DNA of 64,000 nt from Akkermansiaceae bacterium UBA2381 (GCA_002344215.1 DDSV01000018.1:243698-307697); one strand, 5' to 3'. Positions 35,981-45,390 are shown, counted from the stretch's first letter. Notes: generated by a model from the sequence alone, not told the origin. Program-made: numbers and translations.

Positions 35981-36739
35981 ATGAAGGCAAAGACGACCGG
36001 AGAAACTCAACCAGCAACCACCGCCGCCGTTCGCGAAAGCCTGCGGAGACTCTCGAATCGCGAGAAGGCTGAATTCTTTCCGCGCTTCTTCAAAAGCGAT
36101 CCAGAGAATCGAAGCGAGGGCGATCTCTTTCTCGGGGTGACCGTCCCTGAGCAGCGTCTGGTGGCGCAGGCCTTTCGCGACCTGCCCCTCCCTGAACTGG
36201 AAAGGCTCCTTGCGGAAACAACCCACGAGTTTCGACTGACTGCCTTGATCATCCTCGTGAACCGGTTCACGAAGTCACGCGACGTGGACGAAAAGAGGAG
36301 GCTGAAGGACTTCTATCTCGCCCACCTCGACGCGGTGAACTACTGGGACCTCGTCGATGTTTCCGCTCATAAAATTCTCGGCGAATGGCTCGTCGCTCTT
36401 CCGGCGGCCGAACGACTTTCCATCCTTGAACCTCTTGCCGACTCGACGGACTGGTGGCGGCAACGCGTCGCGGTCGTGGCCTGCTTTCCCCTGATCCGGC
36501 GTGCGGAGTTTGCGGAAATCCTCTGGCTCGCCGAAACCTTCATCGATCATCCTCACGATCTCATTCAAAAAGCGGTCGGCTGGATGCTGCGGGAAGCCGG
36601 GAAACGGGACCTCGATGTCCTCCGCGTTTTTCTGCAAGAGCACGCGGCCGTCATGCCGCGCGTCATGCTTCGCTACTCCATCGAAAAGATGGCTCCAGAG
36701 GAGCGCGGCAAATGGCTCGGGATGAAAGAACGGAAGTGA
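35981..36739 (+). CDS. DNA alkylation repair (AlkD-like) protein
   Basis: 252 residues from ATG 35981. A TTG at 35972 stands 5 bases after an AAGGAG ribosome site, so it is a real alternative start that adds three residues. The helical-repeat pattern of AlkD-type HEAT-like glycosylases is clear: HEFRLTALIILVNRF, then LVDVSAHKILGEWL, WWRQRVAVVACFPLIR and HDLIQKAVGWMLREAGKRD. Such proteins remove bulky or cationic alkylated bases. Divergent from the sigma-factor operon. Confidence 0.85.
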   Translation: MKAKTTGETQPATTAAVRESLRRLSNREKAEFFPRFFKSDPENRSEGDLFLGVTVPEQRLVAQAFRDLPLPELERLLAETTHEFRLTALIILVNRFTKSRDVDEKRRLKDFYLAHLDAVNYWDLVDVSAHKILGEWLVALPAAERLSILEPLADSTDWWRQRVAVVACFPLIRRAEFAEILWLAETFIDHPHDLIQKAVGWMLREAGKRDLDVLRVFLQEHAAVMPRVMLRYSIEKMAPEERGKWLGMKERK

Positions 36740-36795
36740 GGGCGGTCGTGGGGACGTCGATGTCGCCACCGGAGGCGGAAGGCCGTTAAACACCG

Positions 36796-36826
36796 CCCCC
36801 GACCGGGCCGGTCGGGGGCTACCCTG
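36796..36826 (+). repeat. Dispersed palindromic repeat, copy 2
   Basis: Carries CCCCCGACCGGGCCGGTCGG followed by GGGCTACC, the same core as copies at 4611-4635 (reverse) and 44747-44773. Confidence 0.65.
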
Positions 36827-36994
36827 GCTTGGCGGAGTCCAGGGCCGGTCAAAAGATCTTGAATCTCCGCGCCCGCAGTCACCCGACCATTTCCCAATTT
36901 TCCCCGAAATGAACGTCGAGGAACGAAAGCCTCCTGTCTACCCTCACCCCAACTCCCCGCTTGCCGGATCGCCGGGCCTGACTCAAACTAGGGC

Positions 36995-37210
36995 ATGTCC
37001 GACGCCAAGCCCATCGCTCCCCGCCGACGCAGTGCTTCGGCTGATGCGGCTCTGCGGGCGGAAATGGCGCGGATCGAGGCGATGACGATCGAAGAACGGG
37101 TCAAGGCGGCGCTGTCTCTCCCGGAACGATTTGCGTGGCTCGCGCCGGCGCATCCACCCCAAAGCCCGACTCCCGATGCCCCCATCCGCCCACCCCGAAG
37201 CAGAAGGTAA
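36995..37210 (+). CDS. Small protein paired with a nucleotidyltransferase (intact copy)
   Basis: 71 residues, basic at both ends, with AKPIAPRRRSAS, ARIEAMTIEERVKAAL and PERFAWLAP. It overlaps the next gene by 35 bases in another frame, a strong sign of translational coupling. The pairing of a small protein with a MNT/AbiEii-like nucleotidyltransferase is the usual shape of a toxin-antitoxin module, where the small protein is often the antitoxin. No family is certain. A decayed copy with the same upstream sequence lies at 30646. Confidence 0.65.
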   Translation: MSDAKPIAPRRRSASADAALRAEMARIEAMTIEERVKAALSLPERFAWLAPAHPPQSPTPDAPIRPPRSRR

Positions 37211-37742
37211 TCTACGGGCCGCTGAGCGGGTCGTTTCCCTGCTCTCCGACCACGGTGTTTCGGCTGTGGTGATCGGCGCGGTCGCTCTGGCGGCCCATCG
37301 CTACGTGCGCCACACCGAGGACATCGATCTCGGGGTCGATGCGGATTTGTCCAAGATGCGCACATTGACCGCAGCCTTGAATACGGACGGATTCCAGGCC
37401 GAACTTCACGAGCCCGACGGCAACGACCCGCTCGGTGGGGTCATCGACATCCGGGGCGACTTCGGTCTCGTGCAGGTGGTGAGCTTCGCGGACCGTTTTC
37501 CCGCGGCGATTCGTGATGCCCTTGCCGGCGAGGTGGTCCCGATCCGGCCGGGAAGCGGGCTGCGTCTCGTGCCCCTGGCGCAGCTCGTCGCCTTAAAGCT
37601 CTACGCAGGAGGGCTGGGATCGAAGGCGGACATAGTCGAGCTCTTGCGTCGCAATCCAGAAGCGGATCTCGATGTCATCCGCGCGACCTGCCGCCGCTAC
37701 CGGCTACGGGGTCTGGAGGCAATTCTCGCGGAGCTGGATTGA
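37176..37742 (+). CDS. Nucleotidyltransferase-fold protein (DUF6036/AbiEii-like)
   Basis: 188 residues from ATG 37176. The nucleotidyltransferase motif is VVIGAVALAAHRYVRHTE with the acid pair in EDIDLGVD (D49, D51). The C-terminal half has LVPLAQLVALKLYAGG followed by SKADIVELLRR, typical of minimal nucleotidyltransferases in toxin-antitoxin and abortive-infection pairs. Enzymatic transfer of a nucleotide to a target is expected from the fold, with target unknown. It overlaps the upstream small gene. Confidence 0.75.
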   Translation: MPPSAHPEAEGNLRAAERVVSLLSDHGVSAVVIGAVALAAHRYVRHTEDIDLGVDADLSKMRTLTAALNTDGFQAELHEPDGNDPLGGVIDIRGDFGLVQVVSFADRFPAAIRDALAGEVVPIRPGSGLRLVPLAQLVALKLYAGGLGSKADIVELLRRNPEADLDVIRATCRRYRLRGLEAILAELD

Positions 37743-37857
37743 GGCTTTTCGATCATCGTGAATCTCATGGCGGGCAACCTGAAAATCGAACGCCTCTCCC
37801 CGGCGCCTCCGGGCCAGCGAGTCCAGGGTTGATGCCTCTATCGGAACAACCGCTGGG

Positions 37858-38109
37858 ATGGCGAATGTCCCCAACAGGAGGACGAACTCGGCTTTCCTCG
37901 TCTATGCCGACAAGGACTCTGCCTACGCCGCCCTCGCCCGCGAACTGCGTCTCCGTCTTGAACATTTCGAGGCCGGAAAATGGCAGGGCGGGGAGCTCGA
38001 GACCGGGTGGTATCCGATGGAGGTGACGCTGTTCGACGACGGCCACCTGTGGGGTGCGGCCGATAGCGAACAGTGGCCGTCGGGGAGGATCGAAGAGGTG
38101 GATCATTGA
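37858..38109 (+). CDS. Small hypothetical protein
   Basis: 83 residues, acidic, with SAFLVYADKDSAYAALAREL and EVTLFDDGHLWGAAD. No signal peptide or membrane helix. It starts 115 bases after the nucleotidyltransferase. Its end lies just before a sequence (38097-38141) that also ends the decayed copy near 30916-30961, so it appears to be the third gene of that module. Function unknown. Confidence 0.5.
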   Translation: MANVPNRRTNSAFLVYADKDSAYAALARELRLRLEHFEAGKWQGGELETGWYPMEVTLFDDGHLWGAADSEQWPSGRIEEVDH

Positions 38110-38495
38110 AAGTTTAGATTCCGGCACTCAACAAGTAAGGTGGTAGTCGACCCATCACCTGCCCCGGAAAAGAACAACGCCGTGCCGGTGCGAAACCTCA
38201 ACGCCGGGAGAATGAAACCGGAAGTTCCGAGCCTTGAATAATCAATTTCCTCCGCGCCTCGATCCTAACTTAACAACAAAACAACCAGCTCACCCGAATC
38301 ACGAACGAGCACTTCGACGTGGCAGCAACGAGAGAGGCCCAAAGGAAAATCTTCTGCCGCGTCTGAACGTACTTAAAGCGGCAGTCGCAAGCGATTGATT
38401 TTGTTCCATTTGGGACAAAGGGGAGGCGGTCCTGTATCTCGCGTTGCTTCCTATCGGTTACTTGACTTTTCCGCGATGAGCCATTCTTTTCACGG
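38110..38495 (+). other. Intergenic region, 386 bases, no gene seen
   Basis: It opens with the end of the duplicated module (to about 38141). The rest is upstream sequence of the two-partner secretion operon, including a stretch with several GC-poor runs. No clear promoter could be picked out. Confidence 0.5.
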
Positions 38496-41408
38496 ATGAA
38501 GCAGGATCTCTTCCGCCGTGTCACCGCGTTATTCTGCATCGTTCTGTTGTTCTTTTCCTCGGCGGGAATGAGTCTCCTCTGGGCCAATCCGACGGGTGCG
38601 GCTCCCATCACGGGCACGGTCAATTTTTCTTCGGCTGGTAACACTCTTACGGTGAACCAGCTCAGCACCAACGCGATCATTAACTGGAATGATTTCTCCA
38701 TCAACGCCGGAGAGACGACCAACTTCAATCTTCCCGACGCCAGTGGTGCCACGCTCAACCGGGTGACCGGTGCGGTCGCTTCGACCATCGCCGGTAACCT
38801 CAACAGCAACGGGCGGCTCTTCCTCATCAATCCGAATGGCGTGATCGTGAGCAACTCCGGAATCATCAATACCGCGGGTTTTCTGGCCTCCACCCGCGAT
38901 ATGACCGATGCTGACTTTCTCGACGGTGGAGCCTACACTCTCGACGGGAATGGCTCAGCCGGGATTGATGTCCGATTCGGATCTTCCATCTCCGCTTCCT
39001 CCGGTGACATCATCCTCGTGGGCCAGCGAATCACCAACTCCGGCAACCTCAGTGCTCCGAACGGCGTCGCGGGACTCGCTGCCGGCAGACAGATCGTCTA
39101 CACTCCCGGGGGCAACGAGGTTCTTCGTGTCGTGTCGGGGATCACCGAGGGCGGGCTGGGCGTCAACCAGACGGGCGTCATCAATGCGGCTCAAGCGGAA
39201 CTCAAAGCCGCCGGTGGCAATGTCTACGCCCTCGCCGTGAGCGCCCGCGGAACCGTCGCCGCTCAGGGCACGACAACTCGCAACGGGCGTATTCTTCTCA
39301 CGGCCAACAATGGCAATGTCGAGGTCGGCGGGAATCTCAGCGCCCGTGACAGCGACAACAGTGGCGGACAGATCTCGACAGTGGGATCCGGCAACACCCG
39401 TCCCGCCGAAACCATCGTCGCCACTGAAGGCAGCCTGAGCACCGGAGGCGGCAGCCGCAGTTCGATCTCCCTCAGCAGCCTCAATCACACGCGTGTCTTC
39501 GGTACCTTGAACACTCCGGGAGGCACCGTCAACCTCAGTGCCGGTGGCGCGCTCGATTACCGGGGGGCGACTACCGCCGCCACCATCAATGCCTCCGTCA
39601 GGGCCGACACGACCATCGGGGATGTCGCTGATTTGGGACCCGGCGATGAAGTCCTCTTCGGCGATCCGATCACCAGCCAGATCGACGTCGATACCCTGCG
39701 CTTATCCAGTGCCACTAACATCTTTGTCTCCAGTTTCGGGGATTTGACGGTGCGGGATCGACTGTCTACTTTTGACCCGATCAATTTTAATCTAAGCGCG
39801 GATCGCGATCTCACTTTCAACGATCAGGTCAGCTCGGCCGGCAACCTCGATCTGCGGGCTGGTCGGGCAATCACGATCAACGATGGTCTGAATACCGACG
39901 GTACCGGTTCCGATATATTTTTACGCAGCGGCAGCACCACAACCATCGGTGCGCAGGGTCTCATCACCACAGCCGAAGGCAATATCATCATCTCCACCAG
40001 CGGTGGTTTCATTAACAACCGGTCTCTGGGCAGCCACCTGGCACTGCAGGCCGGACAATTCGGGGACGGGCGGTGGATCATTTATGCCCCGACTCCCGCG
40101 TCCGTGAAGCTTGGCGGACTCACCCCCACGGTGGAGGCTTACAGTACCGCCCCGATTCAAACCCCGGGTGCCCTCCCTGTTTCCCTTGCGGATGGCCCCA
40201 ATGCCCTGATTTTTGCCTCAAGTGACCCTCGCTTTGTCAGCGCGGATGTCGCGGGCGGGTTCACGGGCGATGGAGAGGAGTCGCTCAACCCGATACTTGA
40301 GTTGCCTGTTGACACCAGTTTAATCTCCCGTCCTCCCTCTTCCTCCACGTCCCCCACGGCTCATCCCGGTACTCTCAATCCCGCCGGTGAAACGGTCGCC
40401 CAAAGAGACGCCCGCCTCAAAGCCGAAGCGATCATCCTCCAGCTCGTCGGACTGCCTACTCCCGGTAATGCCGGCGCGGACTTCTTCCCCATTGTCTTCA
40501 ACGCGCTCGCCGCCCTCCTCGGGCCCAATGCCACCCAGGCGGATATGGCGCTCTTCCTCGCCTCACTGGCCACGAATGAGGAGGCCAGGTTTCTATTGGC
40601 GGGCCAGTTGACGGCGACAACGATGGGACTCATCAAGTCCACCAACCGCACCCCGACGGAGGTGGCTTTTTTGAATCATATTGCGTCGAAGATGGGGGGT
40701 CTCCAGCTTGAGATGGCGGAGAAGACCATCGCGGAATACGAGCAGTACAAGGTTGACCGATTCGAATCGCACCTCAACAGCTTCAGTGTTCTGTTAGACC
40801 CCATCGGGAAGGGTTATGAAGCGGGGACGATTGTTGGCATTTTAAGCGATGGAAACCAGGCTCAACTGTCCGCAGGGGAACGTTGGGGAGTATCCATCAG
40901 CGCCGGATTTGTCGGAGGATTGCCCTTTGCCATTTCGGGAGCAACCTCAGTAGTTGCGGCAGCCAACGGCGTTGCCCTGGGCAACGCCGCTATGGCCGCT
41001 CAATCGGTTGTCACCGGCGCGGCCAGCGCGGCCACGGGCGGGGCAAGCAGTGCCGCCGCCGGGGGTGCCATCGCGACAAAAATCACGGCCGGAGCCGTGG
41101 CGGGCCCTGTCGTTATTATTGTGGTCGCGATCATGGCTATTGTGATGCAGTCAATCGAAGTCGGCAAAATCGTGGAACTGGAGAAGGCGATGAAAGAAGC
41201 CCTCGTGAGCGCCCGGGAGGGATTCGACTTTAACGATTACCTCGGGAGCGAAACGGAAGAGGCTTTTCTGCAGGAAATGTTGAACTACCAGTTTGGCATC
41301 AGCCCGGCTCTTTTCGCGGAGGGCTTGTCCGGCACCTCCGACATCACCACCCTGCCCAACGGTAATCTGTTGATCAACGGGTTGGAGGTCATCACAAACA
41401 GACCGTAG
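38496..41408 (+). CDS. Filamentous-haemagglutinin-type exoprotein (TpsA)
   Basis: 970 residues. A signal segment (about 1-31) is followed by a TPS secretion domain (about 36-165), with ITGTVNFSSAGNTLTVNQLS and the family motif LFLINPNGVIVSNSG. Beta-helix-like Ser/Gly/Asn-rich repeats follow to about residue 560. From ~790 the protein becomes Ala/Gly-rich and hydrophobic, including the membrane-type helix AVAGPVVIIVVAIMAIVMQS (about 866-885), then a short acidic end. Exported by the adjacent TpsB. FHA-like proteins serve in adhesion or contact-dependent killing. The hydrophobic tail is odd for a soluble surface fibre and might insert into membranes. No immunity gene is seen next to it. Confidence 0.85.
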   Translation: MKQDLFRRVTALFCIVLLFFSSAGMSLLWANPTGAAPITGTVNFSSAGNTLTVNQLSTNAIINWNDFSINAGETTNFNLPDASGATLNRVTGAVASTIAGNLNSNGRLFLINPNGVIVSNSGIINTAGFLASTRDMTDADFLDGGAYTLDGNGSAGIDVRFGSSISASSGDIILVGQRITNSGNLSAPNGVAGLAAGRQIVYTPGGNEVLRVVSGITEGGLGVNQTGVINAAQAELKAAGGNVYALAVSARGTVAAQGTTTRNGRILLTANNGNVEVGGNLSARDSDNSGGQISTVGSGNTRPAETIVATEGSLSTGGGSRSSISLSSLNHTRVFGTLNTPGGTVNLSAGGALDYRGATTAATINASVRADTTIGDVADLGPGDEVLFGDPITSQIDVDTLRLSSATNIFVSSFGDLTVRDRLSTFDPINFNLSADRDLTFNDQVSSAGNLDLRAGRAITINDGLNTDGTGSDIFLRSGSTTTIGAQGLITTAEGNIIISTSGGFINNRSLGSHLALQAGQFGDGRWIIYAPTPASVKLGGLTPTVEAYSTAPIQTPGALPVSLADGPNALIFASSDPRFVSADVAGGFTGDGEESLNPILELPVDTSLISRPPSSSTSPTAHPGTLNPAGETVAQRDARLKAEAIILQLVGLPTPGNAGADFFPIVFNALAALLGPNATQADMALFLASLATNEEARFLLAGQLTATTMGLIKSTNRTPTEVAFLNHIASKMGGLQLEMAEKTIAEYEQYKVDRFESHLNSFSVLLDPIGKGYEAGTIVGILSDGNQAQLSAGERWGVSISAGFVGGLPFAISGATSVVAAANGVALGNAAMAAQSVVTGAASAATGGASSAAAGGAIATKITAGAVAGPVVIIVVAIMAIVMQSIEVGKIVELEKAMKEALVSAREGFDFNDYLGSETEEAFLQEMLNYQFGISPALFAEGLSGTSDITTLPNGNLLINGLEVITNRP

Positions 41409-41436
41409 CCCAACCCGTTCACCTCTGCATTTCCTC

Positions 41437-43218
41437 ATGTATCCCCTCCTCCGCCGGTTGACGATGCTATCGCTCGTCTCTTCAATGTTGAGCGCTCAGG
41501 ATTCCAGGTTCCTTGAGCCCGACCTGCCCCCTGTCGCCCCTGCCGGCGGCCCGGTGGTTAAGAAGCCGGCCGATCCGGTTGAGGCCTCCGGTCACGACAA
41601 CGGCGATGTCATCCTGCCCGAACTCAAGGGCCTTGTTTTTGTTGATGCTCCATCGGCCGTTCTAGAATCGGGATCGTCGGTCCCGGGTCTGGACTTCTCC
41701 GCCGTTCCCCGGCTTGAAGATGAGGTCTTGGTCGCCAAACTGCGAACCTTCCTCGATCGCCCTGCCTCACTCCACACCCTGGAGTTGATCCGCACCACTG
41801 TTTCCACCTATCTTTCGAAAACCGACTACCCTTTTGCGTCGATCGTTCTCCCTCCTCAGGACATCACGTCGGGGACGGTCCAGTATCTCGTGATCGAAAG
41901 CAAACTGGGGGAAATGGAGGTAACCGGCAACCGTTACTTCGCCTCCCACCTTTTCCGCGAGCCCATCATGATCGATGAAGGCGATTCGATCAACATTCGG
42001 GAACTCGAGTCCGGGTTGGCCTGGATCAATCGCAATGGTTTCCGACACGCCGAAGCCCTCGCCTCGGAGGGGGGAGACTACGGCACGACGAACTTCGAGA
42101 TCAGCGTTCAGGATCGATTTCCCCTTCGCGTCTATACCGGGTACAATGACAACGGTTCGCAGTCGACTGACTTCGAGCGGGTCGAATACGGCCTCAACTA
42201 TGGAAATGTCTTCGGCCTCGGGCACCTCTTTAATTACCAGCTCACAGCGGATCCCGATTTTGACAACCTCATCGGGCACTCCGCCTCCTACATCATCGAC
42301 TACCCCTGGCACCATAGCCTGATTCTCAGCGGTGCCTATTCCTCCGTCACCAGCGACCTGCCTGCTCCCTTCGATCAGGAAGGTTCTACGGCAGCGCTCG
42401 GGGCGAAGTATGAGATCGAACTCGATTCGATGGAATCTCTTCGCCATTTCCTGATTCTGGGCCTCGACTTTAAACAGTCTGAAAATGCGCTCAATTTCTC
42501 CCAGGCAGCGGTATCGGATTTCCTGACGGATTTCATGGCCTTTTCCGTTGGTTACCGGGCCAGCCTCCGTGATAGACTCGGCGAAACCTCACTGCAGGCT
42601 GCCGTCTATTGGGCGCCGGAAGGCATCACCAGTCATAGCAGTGATGCGGATTTTAACGCGAACCGCGTCGGGGCCGATCCGAATTTTGCCTACGGAGTTC
42701 TCTTCCTGAATCGCCATCAGCCGCTCGGCGCAGGGTTCGACCTCAACGTGGGATTGACCGGACAGATTGCCTCCACCAATCTTCTGGGCACGGAGCAGCT
42801 CGTCATGGGGGGTGCTACCGCAGTGCGGGGCTTCGGCTCGTCCGATCTGTATGCTGATCGCGGTGCGGTGGTCCGGACCGAGGTCGCCACTCCTCCTGTG
42901 GGTCTCCTGAATCTCTTCGGTTCCAAGGCCAATCCGGTTTCCGAATCGAACTCTGATGAAGTCATCGTCCCGGGAAAAAACTTATCGCTTCAGGATCAGA
43001 TCCGTTTAATCGCCTTCTACGATCTCGGTGTCGGTGGCTCTGTGGATCCCCTGCCCGGTGAGGAAGACTACCGCACCCTTCAAAGCTGCGGAGTGGGGTT
43101 GCGCTACAATGTCCAACAGAACCTCAGCATCAATTTTGATTACGGCTGGCAATTGAGCGAGGTCGGAGCCTTTGGGGAGGACTCCCGAGGACACGTTTCC
43201 ATGCAGTTGTCTTTCTAA
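41437..43218 (+). CDS. TpsB outer-membrane translocator (FhaC/ShlB family)
   Basis: 593 residues. Signal peptide at the start, then a Pro-rich linker. POTRA segments follow: VSTYLSKTDYPFASIVLPPQ, VQYLVIESKLGEMEVTGNRYF and a DSINIRELESGLAWINRN stretch. The beta-barrel part carries the conserved GGATAVRGFGSSDLYADRG loop (the VRGF motif near residue 465) and ends in a beta strand with terminal Phe (HVSMQLSF), as needed for BAM insertion. It starts 28 bases after tpsA and exports that protein across the outer membrane. Confidence 0.92.
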   Translation: MYPLLRRLTMLSLVSSMLSAQDSRFLEPDLPPVAPAGGPVVKKPADPVEASGHDNGDVILPELKGLVFVDAPSAVLESGSSVPGLDFSAVPRLEDEVLVAKLRTFLDRPASLHTLELIRTTVSTYLSKTDYPFASIVLPPQDITSGTVQYLVIESKLGEMEVTGNRYFASHLFREPIMIDEGDSINIRELESGLAWINRNGFRHAEALASEGGDYGTTNFEISVQDRFPLRVYTGYNDNGSQSTDFERVEYGLNYGNVFGLGHLFNYQLTADPDFDNLIGHSASYIIDYPWHHSLILSGAYSSVTSDLPAPFDQEGSTAALGAKYEIELDSMESLRHFLILGLDFKQSENALNFSQAAVSDFLTDFMAFSVGYRASLRDRLGETSLQAAVYWAPEGITSHSSDADFNANRVGADPNFAYGVLFLNRHQPLGAGFDLNVGLTGQIASTNLLGTEQLVMGGATAVRGFGSSDLYADRGAVVRTEVATPPVGLLNLFGSKANPVSESNSDEVIVPGKNLSLQDQIRLIAFYDLGVGGSVDPLPGEEDYRTLQSCGVGLRYNVQQNLSINFDYGWQLSEVGAFGEDSRGHVSMQLSF

Positions 43219-43393
43219 GCCCGGCGCTTGGATTTCTCAGCAGGGCAAGGCCGAAGCAACCGGGCTGTTTCGGCAGGGAATCAATGAGCCGCGAGTTGTC
43301 GAGGAGCTTCGGAAGACCTCCGCATGTTTCACGAAACGACTCTCGAGAAGCGGTCTGTCCCACTCCCTCGCCCGACCGCCCCCGGCGACGGTA

Positions 43394-43672
43394 TCACTTC
43401 AATGCAACCACCAGGGTGCAGATCCACTTGTCCTGGTCCTTGCGGAAAGATTGGGACACGACCCTTAAATCGCCGCCGATGGTTCTTTCGGCCAGATCCA
43501 TGGCATTCTCGATGGCCTCCTCCTGTGAGGTGCCGGTGCCGGTGACGGTGTGGTTGGCCGCGTTGAAGGTAACGGCCGCCGGGACTGCGGAATCATTGGC
43601 CGCCGAAGCGAAGTTCGACACGGGAGAGGACGAGGCGATTGCCAGGGTGGTGAGGAGCAACAAGGTGGTCAT
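43394..43672 (-). CDS. Small secreted protein
   Basis: 92 residues with a signal peptide (about 1-24). The mature part GTGTSQEEAIENAMDLAERTIGG followed by RVVSQSFRKDQDKWICTLVV alternates a helix with strands and loosely resembles small dodecin/BsmA-like periplasmic domains. It converges on tpsB from the opposite strand. Family not certain. Confidence 0.5.
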   Translation of the reverse strand: MTTLLLLTTLAIASSSPVSNFASAANDSAVPAAVTFNAANHTVTGTGTSQEEAIENAMDLAERTIGGDLRVVSQSFRKDQDKWICTLVVALK

Positions 43673-44013
43673 GGATTCGTTTTCTGATGAAGTTCACGGA
43701 GTGGATTCAAAACGGCCGGGATGTCCAGATTCCTCTCCTCGGTCCTCAGGCTAGAGAGGTCCCCAGGGTATGTCAAGCGTAGCGGGAGTTTCGTTTTTCA
43801 ACTCTGGCGCTCCGGCTCTGGCGAAAGCCGGGCGCGAAGTGTCAACGCCGACGGGATGTAGCGGGAGATTTCGGCGGAGAGCGGTTAGGCGTTGACTCAT
43901 TTTGCCAAATCAACCCATAGTGCCGTGAATCCACTCCTGACCCTCGCCCCGCTTTCGCCGCGAGCCAAAGGCAGGAGGATCGAGTTTCCCTTCAATCAAC
44001 CATTCCCCAGGAA
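43673..44013. other. Intergenic region, 341 bases, no gene seen
   Basis: Lies between the small secreted gene and the lectin gene, which diverge. It must carry both promoters; no specific element could be fixed. A CCAGGAA ribosome site stands just before the lectin start. Confidence 0.5.
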
Positions 44014-44625
44014 ATGAGCATCAGCATCCCATCAGCAGAAATCACCATCGGGCACGAGGTATCCCTCCCCGCCCCCGCCGATACCCGGCAAGACGAGGCA
44101 ATCTTTCCGAGAGTGAAATCGGCTCGATACTTTCTCCTGGCCATGTTGTTGGTATGCTTTTTCTGCTCGAGTCAGGGGGCGATGGCCCAGGTGGTGGAGG
44201 GCCAGTTTTACCGGATCAAGAACGTGGGCACCAAAAAGTATCTGGCGCTCGGGGATGACGCCAAAACCGTCGTCGGGGCGCAAATAGTGCAAAGAGCGCT
44301 CGGCCAGGATGATCGCCAGCAATGGTCGTTCGTGAAGCAGGGGGCCTTCTTCAAAATCATCAATCGCCAGAACGGCCAGGCCCTCAACGTCCAGAGTGCC
44401 TCGATGGAGGTAGGAGCCCCCATCATCCAATGGGAGGCGGACGTGAAAGGAAAGAACCAGCGCTGGACGCTGGTGCCCCACGGCACCTATTTTGCGCTCA
44501 AGGCGCGGCACAGCGACATGGTGATCGATGTGGCCGATGAGTCCACGGAGCGCAAGGCGCCAATTGTCCAAAACACCTTCCAGAACACCGAGACCCAGCT
44601 CTTTGAGTTCGAGCCGGTGCAGTAG
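44014..44625 (+). CDS. RICIN-type beta-trefoil lectin protein
   Basis: 203 residues. A hydrophobic segment at about 39-58 (FLLAMLLVCFFCSSQGAMAQ) is preceded by 38 polar residues, so it may be a long signal peptide or an anchor. The remainder is a ricin-like lectin: YRIKNVGTKKYLALGDDAKT, QWSFVKQGAFFKIINRQNG, then RWTLVPHGTYFALKARHSDM. The triplication of Q-x-W-type strands fits a beta trefoil. Probable carbohydrate binding at the cell surface. Confidence 0.8.
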   Translation: MSISIPSAEITIGHEVSLPAPADTRQDEAIFPRVKSARYFLLAMLLVCFFCSSQGAMAQVVEGQFYRIKNVGTKKYLALGDDAKTVVGAQIVQRALGQDDRQQWSFVKQGAFFKIINRQNGQALNVQSASMEVGAPIIQWEADVKGKNQRWTLVPHGTYFALKARHSDMVIDVADESTERKAPIVQNTFQNTETQLFEFEPVQ

Positions 44626-44931
44626 TCGGTTTTCGGTTACCCCGCGAGCGCCAAGAAAGAGCCAAAGGAGCGCGGACACTCCTGTCCGCCGATTCGCGAG
44701 CGTCGTGCCATGCTCCAATTGCGCTAACTTGTCCCTGAACGCCCAACCCCCGACCGGGCCGGTCAGGGCTACCTGGTGGGCAATGTTGCGGGTGAGTTGG
44801 AGGTAGGGCCGCGCGTCCCGCACGGCTGTTTGGGTTGACGTGGCCGCGCGCATTTGCTTTCCCACCACAGGCCGTACCCCGTTCCATTTTGAGTCTTGCC
44901 CATTCGCCAATCCATGTGAGATAGTTCAGTG
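44626..44931. other. Intergenic region with hairpin and dispersed repeat
   Basis: Contains a 7-bp hairpin (44672-44678 with 44683-44689, GCGGACA-CTCC-TGTCCGC) and the third clear copy of the dispersed palindromic repeat (44747-44773). No gene seen. Confidence 0.6.
44747..44773 (+). repeat. Dispersed palindromic repeat, copy 3
   Basis: Carries CCCCGACCGGGCCGGTCAGG followed by GCTACC, identical in its core to the reverse strand of the copy at 4611-4635. Confidence 0.65.
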
Positions 44932-45150
44932 ATGAGCGAGATCATTTTCGAAGTTCGCGAGGACGAATTGGAAGGTGGCTTTGTAGCGACTGCACTTGGC
45001 CACTCCATTGCGACGCAGGGTGATACAGTCGAGGAGATTCGTGAGATGGTGCGCGATGCGGTTCGATGTCATTTCGGTGACGGGGAACCTGGTCCCATGC
45101 CGAAGATCATCCATCTGCACTTTGTGCGCGACGAAGCGCTCGTGGTTTGA
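44932..45150 (+). CDS. hicB: HicB-type antitoxin
   Basis: 72 residues from ATG 44932. The HicB-like partial RNase H fold is seen in EDELEGGFVATALGHSIATQ, then TVEEIREMVRDAVRCHF. It is short, lacking the C-terminal DNA-binding extension of longer HicB proteins. The stop overlaps the TTG start of the downstream hicA by a few bases, the usual coupling. It normally neutralises the HicA mRNA interferase; here that partner is frameshifted. Confidence 0.82.
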   Translation: MSEIIFEVREDELEGGFVATALGHSIATQGDTVEEIREMVRDAVRCHFGDGEPGPMPKIIHLHFVRDEALVV

Positions 45151-45390
45151 GAATTCCCCGGGACATCAACGGTTCCGACCTCGTCCGCGCTCTTCGGGTG
45201 CTCGGTTACGAGCGTATCCATCAGGACGGTTCTCATATTCGTCTCACCCACCTTAGGTGGCACACACCACGTCACGATTCCCAATCATCGCCCGCTCAAA
45301 GCCGGGACCTTGGCGGGTGGTATCTTGAAACCCGTCGTAGCTCATCACCAGATGTCCGTTGAGGAGCTGCTTGCTATGCTCGATTTGTAG
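45147..45390 (+). pseudogene. hicA: hicA toxin gene with a single-base frameshift
   Basis: From TTG 45147 the frame reads RIPRDINGSDLVRALRVLGY, then ERIHQDGSHIRLT, the typical HicA start. It then leaves frame at the C run 45247-45249. Removing one C restores TLGGTHHVTIPNHRPLKAGT, then LAGGILKPVVAHHQMSVEEL, matching HicA to the TAG at 45388-45390. As read here it would give a 71-residue off-frame product. It is either a true mutation that disarms the toxin, or a sequencing error in a short homopolymer. Confidence 0.8.
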
